Of a DNA stretch of 64,000 nt, positions 21,407 to 31,461 are shown one piece after another. The notes below the pieces were generated by a model. The model saw only the letters and a program-made list of their open reading frames with translations, was not told the origin of the DNA and ran no database searches. Positions within the stretch are counted from its first letter, which is position 1, and each line of letters starts with the position of its first letter. This stretch comes from Diplocarpon mali (lineage: Eukaryota; Ascomycota; Leotiomycetes; Helotiales; Drepanopezizaceae): NCBI GenBank assembly GCA_024741835.1, contig JAENRP010000078.1:62001-126000 (forward strand), given 5' to 3'. The position numbers and the translations under genes were made by a program.

Positions 21407-21925
21407 CTAGCCCAGCTTATTTGGAGCATCCTTGACATCAAAAATAGTCCTCAACTCCTCCCCCCTCATCCGCTCATCCTTCAACATTCTACTATCAATC
21501 CGCGCATCCTCGCCCTCAACTTCCAGTCTGGCCTTCGGTGTAACAGCTTCCAGCACGAAGTGGTTGTCACAGTGCGGGCAGTACTCGTCGCTCTCTTCAA
21601 ACTCTTGTGCATCTTTGCGGAAGGCTTTTTTGCACTTCTTGCAGGCAAACGTCTAAAATGAGTTAGCATGAAATGAATTTTGACAAGGAGAGGTAGGTGG
21701 GATGTACCATTTCAGTCTTTTGGAGAAGCGGATGGGATTCATTCTCGCCGTGGCAATCGGCGCAGTCAAACCATTTCCGACCTGCGGCCATCAGAATAAA
21801 ATAGTCACTGAGGAGGATGTAAACTTGCAGCAAGGTGATCTGATGGAAACCTGAGCGTTCAGAATGTGCTTACTGCGGCAAACATTAGCGATCACTCCAG
21901 GCACAATGCCATAATCTTACCACAT
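21407..21925 (-). CDS. CHY-type zinc-finger protein (Hot13-like), 122 aa
   Basis: Four exons: 21925-21921, 21872-21829, 21781-21708 and 21652-21407, with introns of 48, 47 and 55 nt. The first coding exon is only ATGTG. Splicing gives MCKHILNAQVSIRSPCCRKW, then FDCADCHGENESHPL, then TFACKKCKKAFRKD and EYCPHCDNHFV. This is a series of Cys pairs (CCRKWFDC..CH, CKKC, CPHC) of a CHY zinc finger. The second intron starts with GCAAGT rather than GT; only this donor restores the CCRKW reading frame. The tail is charged (RMLKDERMRGEELRTIF). The mitochondrial intermembrane-space protein Hot13 has a related finger, but the biochemical role of this subgroup is not established. Its start is 235 bp from the divergent Ssl2 start. 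Confidence 0.82.
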
Positions 21926-22160
21926 GACGGAAGAGGTGACTTGGTATAGTTTTGTTGAATTCTGTGGTATGAATCCAAATATTGGCATCCTTGTCAGGAA
22001 CAATTCACGCAGTCTGCTATGAACGCGGTTTAGCTCTTTACTAGCGAAGTGGCTCGAGTTGTCAGCCTTGCATCGGACATCAATCACGCCTCCCTATTCT
22101 CGGCTTCACTTGTCTATCCTTCCTCCCTGCCACGGCATCGTCTGCAGGCAGAACCTCAAG
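21926..22160. promoter_or_regulatory. Bidirectional promoter between CHY zinc-finger and XPB genes
   Basis: 235 bp lie between the two ATGs. The XPB side is pyrimidine-rich (CTATCCTTCCTCCCTGCC), a common feature near fungal transcription starts. No specific element is certain. Confidence 0.5.
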
Positions 22161-24737
22161 ATGCCCGTAAAGAGAAAAGCTACATCTAGTATGAGCTTCT
22201 ACTTGCTGTCCATCTAAATTCGCACACTAACATCCTTTCCAGACGTCAAGGGTAGCAAGAAGGCTGGCAAGGACACCGAATCATCGACGCCAGGTCCCGC
22301 TACTCCGCGCAGTATCGGCAGCAGCGACGAGTACGAATCCTCAGACGTGACCGAAGATGAATCTGAGGATGTCAAGAGGGCAAAAGCGAACCTCACTGTT
22401 GGTCAATACCAGAAGAAGAGCAGTTCATCGGTCGCAGGAAGAGACTCTGCGAGTTATCATTTCAATAATGGAAACCATGACTTCTCGTATCTGTCGCTTA
22501 AGCCGGATCATGACAATCGGCCGCTGTGGATTGATCCGCTGAAGGGACGTATTATCATGGAGAGCTTCTCGCCTTTGGCTGTCCAAGCCCAGGATTTCCT
22601 TACTACTGTTGCGGAGCCGCAATCAAGACCTCAGTTCCTGCACGAATACTCCTTGACGCCACATAGTCTTTACGCTGCTGTGTCTATCGGCTTAGATCCT
22701 AAGGATATCATCAATATACTCAATCGATTATCTAAAGTTCCTATACCCCAGAGTATTCGAGATTTTGTTACTGGGTGTACGCATAGTTATGGAAAAGTCA
22801 AGTTAGTACTGAAAAACACCAAGCATTACGTGGAGAGTTCCGATCCGGAGATGTTGCAGCGCCTGTTGAAAGACCCGATTATTGGCCCGCTCAGGGTTCA
22901 AGGAAGTGAAGATATCACTACGACCTCTGCTCCCAAGATGGGCGCTCTCGTTATTCCCGGAACCAAAAATGCTGCGGGAGTTCAGCAGGCCACAGACCAA
23001 TCAAATAAACCAAAGCAACCACATGATAGCGAGAATACTAACCAAGAAGATATTTTTGCCACTCTCAACGAAGATGATGATGATGACGATGAGGCTGATG
23101 CGGTTCACGCTTTCGAAATTGCAGATGATGGTGTAGAAACTATACAGAAGCGCTGTCTAGAATTGGGTTTGCCAGTTCTGGAAGAATATGATTTCCGGAA
23201 CGATGATGCAAATGCCAACCTCGACATTGACTTGAAGCCTGCTGCCCAAATCCGAAGCTATCAAGAGAAAAGCTTGAGTAAAATGTTTGGTAATGGCAGA
23301 GCGAAGAGCGGTCTGATCGTCTTACCTTGTGGTGCTGGCAAGACCTTGGTTGGAATCACGGCGGCTTGTACCATCAAGAAGGGTGTCATCATTCTTTGCA
23401 CCAGTTCCATGTCTGTGGTCCAGTGGAGACAGGAATTTCTAAAGTGGTCCAATATCAACCCGAACGATATCGCTGTCTTCACTTCAGATAACAAGGACAA
23501 GTTCTCCGGTAACACCGGTATCATTGTCACTACCTACAACATGGTGGCACAGAAGGGCAAACGATCGTACGATTCTCAAAAGATGATGGATTTTCTGACT
23601 GGCAGAGAATGGGGTCTGATGATTCTGGACGAGGTTCATGTTGCCCCGGCGCACATGTTCAGAAGAGTGACATCAATCATCAAGACGCATTCAAAGCTGG
23701 GTCTGACGGCCACGTTACTTCGTGAGGACGACAAGATCAGTGATTTGAATTTCTTGATCGGACCCAAGCTGTACGAGGCCAACTGGATGGAGCTGGCAGA
23801 ACAAGGCCACATTGCGAGAGTACAGTGCGCTGAAGTGTGGTGTCCAATGACCACAGAATTCTACACGGAATACCTCAGAGCGAATAGCCGAAACAAATCA
23901 CTTTTGTGGATAATGAACCCTCGCAAGTTCCAAGCTTGCCAATTCCTCATCGATTATCACGAGAAGCGCGGAGATAAGATAATTGTTTTCTCGGATAATG
24001 TCTACGCGCTTCAAATGTACGCTCAAAAGTTAGGGAAAGTCTTCATCTACGGTGAAACAGGCAACGTAGAGCGCCTCCGCATCCTGGAGAACTTCCAACA
24101 TAACGAAAACATCAATACCCTTTTTCTCTCTAAGATTGGTGACACATCGCTCGATCTCCCCGAAGCAACCTGCCTCATCCAGATATCTTCTCATTTCGGC
24201 TCCCGTCGTCAAGAAGCTCAACGACTAGGCCGTATCTTGCGAGCCAAGCGCCGGAACGACGAGGGCTTCAACGCCTTCTTCTATTCTCTTGTCTCCAAAG
24301 ACACACTGGAGATGGTTTACTCCTCCAAACGTCAAGCCTTCCTCGTCGACCAAGGCTACGCCTTCAAAGTCATTACCCACCTCCAAGGCATCGAGTCTCT
24401 CCCAGACCTTGCCTTTACCACACCCGCTGAGCGCCGCGAATTGCTGCAGAACGTCATGATCCGGAATGAATCTGGAAGCAACGACTACGAGGATACGGAC
24501 GACTTGTTCCATCGTGTTGATGGGCAGAGCGGGGCGGGGGGCAAAAACGCGAAGAAGGGTGCGAGACGCACAGCAGGAACGCTTAGCGAGCTTGCTGGTG
24601 GACAGGATATGGCGTATGTGGAGATGAACAAGAGTAAGAATAAGGAGCTCAAGAAGAAGAAAGAGAGCAGTGCCTTCTTCAAGAAGTTGCATCGAGATAA
24701 CGCAAAACGAAAGATTGCGTTGGAGGAGGGGAATTAG
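22161..24737 (+). CDS. SSL2: TFIIH core DNA helicase/translocase XPB (Ssl2/Rad25)
   Basis: Exons 22161-22188 and 22243-24737 (intron 54 nt) give 840 aa, close to yeast Ssl2 (843). This 3'-5' ATP-dependent DNA translocase of TFIIH opens promoters for RNA polymerase II and unwinds DNA in nucleotide excision repair, in the nucleus. The N-terminus is basic ([10 protein letters not shown]) and the first 60 residues are Ser/acidic. The damage-recognition-like domain spans about 75-200, and an acidic run ([11 protein letters not shown]) lies near 285. Helicase motifs follow: RSYQEKSL (Q), LPCGAGKT near 370 (I), LDEVHVAP near 471 (II, DEVH), [13 protein letters not shown] with the XPB RED motif (III), and [11 protein letters not shown] near 668 (VI). 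The C-terminus is Lys-rich ([16 protein letters not shown]). The first exon is tiny but supplies the expected NLS-like start. Confidence 0.96.
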
Positions 24738-24975
24738 TATTCTGGAGTAGGGATTTGGCGTTTGGGAGGGATGGACCGGACGGTCATGGAGGCTGGCGTT
24801 TGGGGGGTGGAGTGGATACACTCTAAAACGAACAGTTGCCGTGTAAGAATCAAAAATGGGCAGTTAATGAATCGGATGATTTTCTGTACGTGGGAACATT
24901 CGCCATCACGTGAATAGCAACCCATGAGTCTCCTACCCTACCCGCGTGACCCATCACCCTCTCTCCCTTCCGACT
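24738..24975. other. Convergent 3' interval
   Basis: 238 bp lie between the stop codons of the convergent XPB and decarboxylase-like genes. It must contain both polyadenylation regions. No gene is seen. Confidence 0.5.
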
Positions 24976-25867
24976 TCAAATGGTCTCCTCCCCACCCTCA
25001 ATAGGCTCCAGATTCCCTTTGCCCATGAACTTCTCCGCAATGACCGCCTTCTCATTCAACATGAAGCGGTCAACCTGGGTCCCAATCTTCGCCAGCCCCC
25101 TCCACCTCGCGAAGTCGGCCGGGTTGCGCTTGTCGCCGTGCGCTTCTTGCGGATGCTCCCAGTGGCCCTGGGAGAAGCCGAGCAGGGTCGTGATGGTCTG
25201 CCTCGGGATGTCGTAGACGAGGGAGCAGATGGTGCCGGTTTCTTGGGGGCGGGGTGGATCTGTTAGCAGAGATCTTTGAGGGGTGCTTGATTCCCCCGCG
25301 CTGTTCATGCATCGCCCACTATGCTATACCGACACAGTCTAGGGACAATACAACCCGTAGGGCGAGGCTCTTCTCGGACGGGCTTGTTCACGCGCACGGC
25401 GGATATCTGCTCTGAGGGAGGGGATCAAGTGCAGCTTGGCCTCGGGCAGGTGAGAGGGAACTGCGGAGGAGAGACGAGAGGAGCGAAACGAAACGGAAGA
25501 AGCAGTGCACACCTTCGAGCCAGTTACACTGCCACAGCTCCCCCGGCCTGATGCACTGGTAGCTCGCCGTCTGGAAATTGACGCGGCCGGCCATCGGCCC
25601 GCCGTGGATGGCGTAGACGATGCGCGTGGAGGAGAAGAACCACCTTGTTGTTTTGGAGGTCAGCATGGGCTGCCCGCCTCGTACAAAGCCGTCGCGGGGA
25701 GGCGTAGGGCGAGGAGATGGGGGGTGTTACATCTCGTATCTCCATTTCTCGGGCTTCCCCTCGGCGTCCTGCGCGTCGTAGTCGTATATCAGATGTACAT
25801 CGTTGATATCGTTGTCAAAGTGCGGGATATCCTGCGCGGCGGTCGTTCCGTGGGTTGCGCCCGGCAT
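24976..25867 (-). CDS. Phenolic acid decarboxylase-like protein (calycin fold), 177 aa
   Basis: Three exons: 25867-25731, 25643-25513 and 25241-24976, with introns of 87 and 271 nt. The second intron is long for this genome. The protein matches the PAD family in order: HLIYDYD (around residue 24), RYEMWFFSSTRIVYAIHGG, MAGRVNFQTASYQCIRPGEL, CNWLEETGT, SLVYDIP and SQGHWEHPQEAHGDKRNP. Bacterial PADs decarboxylate p-coumaric and ferulic acid to vinylphenols using two Tyr, one Arg and one Glu. By my alignment from memory the two Tyr (YxY in LIYDYD) and the Glu (NWLE) are present. The Arg in the bacterial YRIHSG block corresponds to Ala here (YAIHGG). So the fold is likely but coumarate decarboxylase activity is not assured. 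No signal peptide. Confidence 0.8.
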
Positions 25868-26411
25868 CGTCAGGTTCTCGTCTTCCGTTTCTTCCTTTCT
25901 TTCTTGGTTTGAGAGTGACCTGTGTCGAAGGACCAGGAGGTTTCCGAGGGAACTGGAAAGTGGAGAGTGTGAGGAGTGATGAGATGGGCGTAGGGAGAGG
26001 ATACCGCGTACTTATGTCAGTCAGTGTTTATACTTTTGTCTAGAGCGGCGGTTTTGGATGACTGGATCGTGTGCCATGATGTCGTTGATGAGGTGAGCTA
26101 CGGGGGGACTTCGGACTGTTCGTTTTCGGGGCCAGGTGCGGTCGGCGAATGACGAGGTTGTGGCGTAGCCTGCCCAATGCTGTACACATTGTCCTTGTCC
26201 AGAAATCCGGGGGTCCTCCAAGGACTCCAAACTGTCGGTTGCTGTTGCAGCTATTCATTCTTCCGACGTCTGTGGCCAAGCAACCGATCTCCAGACAAGC
26301 GAGTTCAAGCAACTTGACCCCCGCCTCGGCTCAACTATGCAATTGTTCTATTATATACCCACCCAGCTTTCTCACATCATGAAACACTCTACCTCTTTCC
26401 CAGATCGAATC
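25868..26411. other. Intergenic region upstream of the decarboxylase-like gene
   Basis: 544 bp hold the promoter of the decarboxylase-like gene and the 3' flank of the NADH pyrophosphatase gene. Short open frames are present on both strands, none convincing. Confidence 0.5.
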
Positions 26412-27787
26412 TCATATCTTCGGCGCCTCTCCCAAGAACCCGTCAACGACAGCCCGCAGCAATTGATTCGCAATCGCGGTGCGAGGCGGCAACCGCAATC
26501 CCCCCTCCACATATCCGTCCCCAGCTGGCTCTCCCAAGCCACTTGTCCCGACCTCAAGCGCATTTCGAATCTCATCGAGCTCGACCCACTTCGCATCGTG
26601 TAGCTCCGGGTCATGCTCCAGGTGGATTTTCTCTCCATCCGGCAGCGCCTGCGCTATAGCCCCGATCATCAGATTCGCCGGGTACGGCCACGGCTGCGTG
26701 GAATGGATCACCACGCGCCCCAGGTGTACACCAGCCTCCTCCCACACCTCTCTCCGCACAGCCTCCTCCACGCTCTCCGCCGGCTCGCAGAAGCCCGCGA
26801 GAGTCGAGTACCAGTACGCCGGCCATCGCTTCTGCCGGCCGAGCAGCACGCGTTTAGCGTCGTGACTTACGACGGCCATGATGACGGTGGGATCGGTGCG
26901 TGGGAAGCAGAGGTTGGAAATCCCCTTGCGCGTTACGCAGTCCTGGCGTGCGCGCGGGGTGTCGAGGACGGTCGAAGCCCCCTGGGCGGTAGGGAGGGAG
27001 GACAGGTCGGTTGGGGGGCAGACTCGTTTAGTGCCAGCGTTTACAGACATTGTGGGTTGTCCGCAGCCTCCGCAGAAGGGATTGCGTGCGTTCCAGTCGA
27101 TCAGCGCCCGTGCTTGAGCGTAGATAGCGGCTGTTGTAGTCAGAACCCGCCGTTTGTTTTGCTCAGAGAGGGGGAAGAGGGCCTACCTTCGGGAGCGTTG
27201 AGCGTCATGTGCATCCGGCCCTCGACAAACGTATCCCCCTTCGCGGTGACGGCCTCAATCAAGCTCTTCGCCTGCTTCTCCACCGTTCCCCTCGGCGTGA
27301 CATCCACCGCAAAATACGGCCGCCCTTTGTATATGCCATGCTCAAAGCCGTCCTTCTCTCTCTCATCCAGGCCCAGGAACAACACCAGAGGCAGCGTCAC
27401 CGCGGAATTGTACGCCTTCACCATCTCCTCCTCGCTGCGCTCAAACGGGTTCTCCCCAATCAGCGGCTTGACATCTTGATGCGCGACATACGCCAGCTGC
27501 GTCGGGTCTTTGGCTAAGGGCGCGAGGTTGTTGAAGAGCAGGAAGGCGGCGCTGGCATGCGTGAGCGCGTTGGTGATGAATCCGTGGTTGCCGCGAAGAA
27601 AGGAGACGCGGTTGAGAGGAGAGCCGGAGAAGTAGTTGGCGACTTCTCGTCCGAATTTGCGGCTGAGCATCGAGTCGAGGTCGGCGTGCGCGGGGTCGGG
27701 AAGAGTAGGTTGAGGGGACATCGCGTGGAGTGTTGCTCGGGTGGGAGGAGATAGCTTGGAGGTTGCGGCCCTGCCCGCAACCCTCAT
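26412..27787 (-). CDS. NPY1: NADH pyrophosphatase, Nudix family (Npy1/NUDT12 type)
   Basis: Exons 27787-27188 plus base 27187, and 27130-26412 (intron 27186-27131, 56 nt), give 439 aa. The enzyme hydrolyses NADH and related dinucleotides to NMNH and AMP, usually in peroxisomes, and acts on NAD-capped RNA in some relatives. An N-terminal NUDIX-like domain (about 20-195) precedes a zinc ribbon with NPFCGGCGQP near residue 215 and two later Cys (RVC, QDC) split by an insertion. The catalytic Nudix box, about residues 310-332, has GFCEPAES...REVWEEAG. The NADH-specific signature is STQPWPYPANLM. The C-terminus PKI resembles a peroxisomal PTS1 tripeptide. An internal Met (27721, MSPQPTLPD) could be the true start, since the 22 preceding residues are basic and not obviously conserved. 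Followed downstream on the same strand by the decarboxylase-like gene. Confidence 0.92.
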
Positions 27788-28568
27788 GGACAAGGAGGAT
27801 GGAGAAAGAGAGCCTGCTCTTCAAAGTCTTGCGGTATGAAGAGATGGCGACGATGAACTTCTAGAGACATAGCGCTGGCTCGGGAGGTGGGTGAGTAGAT
27901 GATGTACGGCGGAGTAGGAGAGGGGCGGCCACCACCCGCCCCACGCCCTACGGCGATTGCTCAGCAGCCTCCTTATCGCCGACAGGGTGATGAATAGCGG
28001 GAATCGAAAACAATCATATTGCCTTGGGACGGAGGGACTGATATACCGTGCTCTACTGAGGAAGCCGATGGTACAAGTGATCTATGTTCTCGTCGGAACC
28101 CGAACATCGAAGCTTTGATTGTCGGGGGGCAGACTTGCCAACCTGAGCCTCCGGCAAGGCACACGCAAAAGGTTTAACGACCTGTCAAACTTCGCGGCCC
28201 TTCACATGTGGATATGACGAGTAGAGTCTCTGCTACTCACGGCTTTGCTCTATGGTTCGGAGGCGGTGGGTGGGATTGAGACCGTATTTTGGAGTTGAAA
28301 GATTCCTAGCAGTGGAGACAGTGGTGCACTAAGCGAGCGTAAACATCGAAGCACAGTAATGTCGAGAGACATGGAATTTCATCGCAGTAACCGTTGACTA
28401 CTACACGTACCCTGGTATCCCCTGAGATCTCCGTCCTGCCAACTCTCTCCAATACCTCAGATAGCAGCCCTCGACACGCATCAACTTCAACCCTCGCCAA
28501 GCCCCCCATCTCTCTTTGCCTCAACACCCCCTGTCAACAAACGCCTTCATCCATATACACTAGTCCGT
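27788..28568. other. Intergenic region between NADH pyrophosphatase and HET-C genes
   Basis: About 780 bp with the promoter of the pyrophosphatase gene and the 3' flank of HET-C. No open frame above 75 codons looks real. An open frame entering HET-C antisense (28394-28885) is a shadow of the repeat region. Confidence 0.5.
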
Positions 28569-31461
28569 TTAGTATCGCGAGTTCGACCCGTCTTCCTCGC
28601 CGTAGCCGCGGCCCTCGCGCCGTCCGTAGCCGCTGGATCGTTCCTCGTCTTCCTCGCGCCCACCACGGCCGTACTCAGAGCGCTCATTTTCGTCACGTCC
28701 GTACCCGCCATATTCCGAGGGCTCCTCACGGCCACCACCATAATTGGATGATTGCTCGGTCCCCTCGCGTCCAGAGCGGCCAAAGCCAGATGGCTCTTCC
28801 TCTTCGTTGCGGCTGGAGTAAATGTCTTCGCTCTCCCCGGTACGTCTTGGCCGACCACCATACGAGCTCTCTTCGTTGTCGTTAGGGTAAGACCGGCCAC
28901 CACCATACGAGCTCTCCTCGTTATCGCCTCGACCGGAGCGTCCAGGTTGACCGTACGTGTTCTCGCTCTCCTCGTTACGTTCTGACCGACCACCATACGA
29001 GCTCTCTTCGTTGTCGTTAGGGTAAGACCGGCCACCACCATACGAGCTCTCCTCGTTATCGCCTCGACCGGAGCGTCCAGGTTGACCGTACGTGTTCTCG
29101 CTCTCCTCGTTACGTTCTGACCGACCACCATACGAGCTCTCTTCGTTGTCGTGAGGGCTATATCGGCCACCGCCATACGAGCTCTCTTCGTTTTCGTTGC
29201 GTCCAGAACGTCCAGGTTGGCCGTACGTGTTCTCGCTCTCATCGTTGCGTTCATAGCGACCACCACCACTGTATGAGCTCTCCTCGTTCTCGTCGCGTCC
29301 AGAGCGTCCAGATTGGACGTAGGAGCTTCCGCTAATCTGCTCGTCACGTCCAGGGCCGCCATAAGCGTTCTCGTTTCTGCCATACGAGGGCTGCTCATTC
29401 TGTCGCTGGTTTCCACCAACAGATCCAAATTCCTTATCCAAGCCCGTCTTCTCCAACACCAGCCCAGTCAGTCCGCCAGCAAGATCAGAAAGAACCGAAG
29501 CGCCCTCCTGGGCAGATGGGACAAACTCGTTATCATCCTTCCTCTTCTGAGGTGCACCGTGCGAGTGACCACCCTCGGGATTTTCGCCCTCGTGGTTGTT
29601 GCCTTCCTTGACACCCTCGGCACTGAGAATCTCCTTGTAATGCTGCTGCTCGGACTCATCCTTATCCTCCCACCAAAGCTTGACAGTATCGAACATAGCC
29701 TTTTGGCCCTCTCTGTTCTCGTCACGGAGAGCAGGGTGGTGAAATATTTGCAAGATGTCATCGATGGTCCGACGAACGTCCTTGCCCTCGTCACTCCACG
29801 AGTCGACAATGTGCGGGACGACAAACTTGACGGTGGCGCAGGCGACCTGACCAGCGACTGGGTTCAAGACGTTGGAGAAGTGGTCTTTGGACAGCATGGA
29901 GTGCGTGGGATCGGTAGAGTTGCCGTTCTGAAACACTTCGTACTGGCCTTTCTCGCTGGACTTCAAGACACCCTCGGAAGTGGACTTGAGCTCTAGGCGG
30001 GCTTGAGCAATGATGGGAGTGACGTAGGGTGCCAAGAGGGAGAAGATGAAGATTTGAAGAGCACCGGACATGTTCTCAAGGAGATCGTCAAGGCCAGGGA
30101 CCTTCGAAATGATCTCGGTGACGCCTTTCATAACCTGATCATGAAACTCCAAGATGGGGTACATGTCCTTGAGAGTCTGTTGGGCGGTCTCTCTGGCTTG
30201 CTCGATGTCGAGGCCTCCAAGCGAAGCCTTGGGGTCAAGCGGATTCTGGGCGATTTCTTGTTTCTTGGCGGCGGAAGCTTCCTTAAGTTCATCCGCCTTG
30301 GATGTGTCAGGCTTACTGTCGCCTTCCAGCATGTCCCAGGGAACTTTGTCGAGGATGCCCTTCAGAAATGACGTCTTGTCGTCCTTCTCATCTTCCTCGC
30401 TCGCCGAGTTGAGTTGGGACTCCAATCCTTCGATCTCGGATTGTGCTACCTTGTCACCCATCTCACCTACGACTGAATGCAGGAAGTCTGTCATCCCGAA
30501 GGTACCGGTCACGAGAGGGAAGATCCTCTTGCCCCCGATATCTTGCTCGGTATTCCTGCCAACGTGGGGGAAGGCATCGACTCCAAGCTCACGGAGAGCA
30601 AGCTCGGTGTAGTTGGAGTGGGCGGCGTAATCTCGGATCCATATCAGCAATATTCGCGCTCGTCCGTGATATCACATACCTTCCAAGCAATGCAGCCCAG
30701 TGCCCAAGAGACGCAGAGCTTCATAGAGATCATTCTTGTCGTTATCACGGTTGTACTTGCGGCCAAGCTCAATGCTCTTCTCGAAAAGGTTGCGGACGAG
30801 ACCAGCTGAGGTTTGGCAGCCGGCATTCTCGGAAGCAATATAGACCTTCAAGCCAGTCTCGGGATCGATGGCAAGCTCCTTCTCCTCGTCAACGGGGCCA
30901 CGGAGACGCTGGTCGTACTCGCGAGCATCCTCGTTATCGGCATAATCCTGAGATCGAATTAGCTATCTGCGCACATACCGGTGAACGGAATGATCGTCTC
31001 GCCTTTGGATTGTCAATATGTTCTTCAGGTCGGTAGCATCCGAGCCTGTCGGCCGTGACCTCGAACTCACCCGTGGCAAAGCCAAAAGTGAGGAACGATA
31101 GACACCAGAGCAAGATGCGGATAGTCTCCGCAGGAAGCTGCTTCAATCCGCCGACGTCAATAGCCTGGGAGTAATCACGGAGCCAGTTGCCAAAGTAAAC
31201 GCGCTTGACGTCGAGCTTTTCGAACTTGGTGTTGCCGCCAGCGACCATGATCAACTCCAGGAGGGTGTTCTCGATATCGCCATGGCGGTAATTGACGGCG
31301 TTGATCTGTGGCGGGTGTTAACGAGCTTCTCTGGGATTGGTAGGAGGTGAGGCTACCTTTGACAGGTCAACGATGTCGCCAGCTCCAAAGGCTGCCGCGG
31401 GGCTAGCGAGGAGAGAGACGACGACGCAGAGCGCCAGGACGATGGACGTGTTTGCGGGCAT
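28569..31461 (-). CDS. het-c: HET-C heterokaryon incompatibility-type secreted/membrane-associated protein, 912 aa
   Basis: Four exons: 31461-31357, 31305-31003, 30947-30680 and 30631-28569; introns of 51, 55 and 48 nt. The second intron has a GC donor (AAG|GCGAGA) and a plausible CTAAT branch site. In Neurospora, HET-C takes part in vegetative self/non-self recognition, and the wider family includes plant and bacterial members. The protein starts with a signal peptide (MPANTSIVLALCVVVSLLAS) cut near AAAFGAG. The conserved HET-C core follows: NYRHGDIENTLLELIMVAGG, KRVYFGNWLRDYSQAIDVGG, YRPEEHIDNPK, TGLHCLEDYAAHSNYTELAL and GTFGMTDFLHSVVGE. From about residue 640 to the end it is Gly/Ser/Tyr/Arg/Glu-rich with ESSYGGG and NTYGQPGRSGR repeats. 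Two perfect 45-residue repeats lie at about 28.87-29.14 kb. Allelic specificity cannot be inferred from one sequence. Confidence 0.93.
28868..29137 (-). repeat. 135-bp exact tandem duplication inside the HET-C coding sequence
   Basis: Two consecutive 135-bp units (period fixed by GTTAGGGTAA at 28881 and 29016) appear identical base for base. Each encodes 45 residues containing SERNEESENTYGQPGRSG and GGGRSYPND. Flanking partial and diverged units continue to about 29390. The multiple-of-three length keeps the frame open. Confidence 0.9.
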
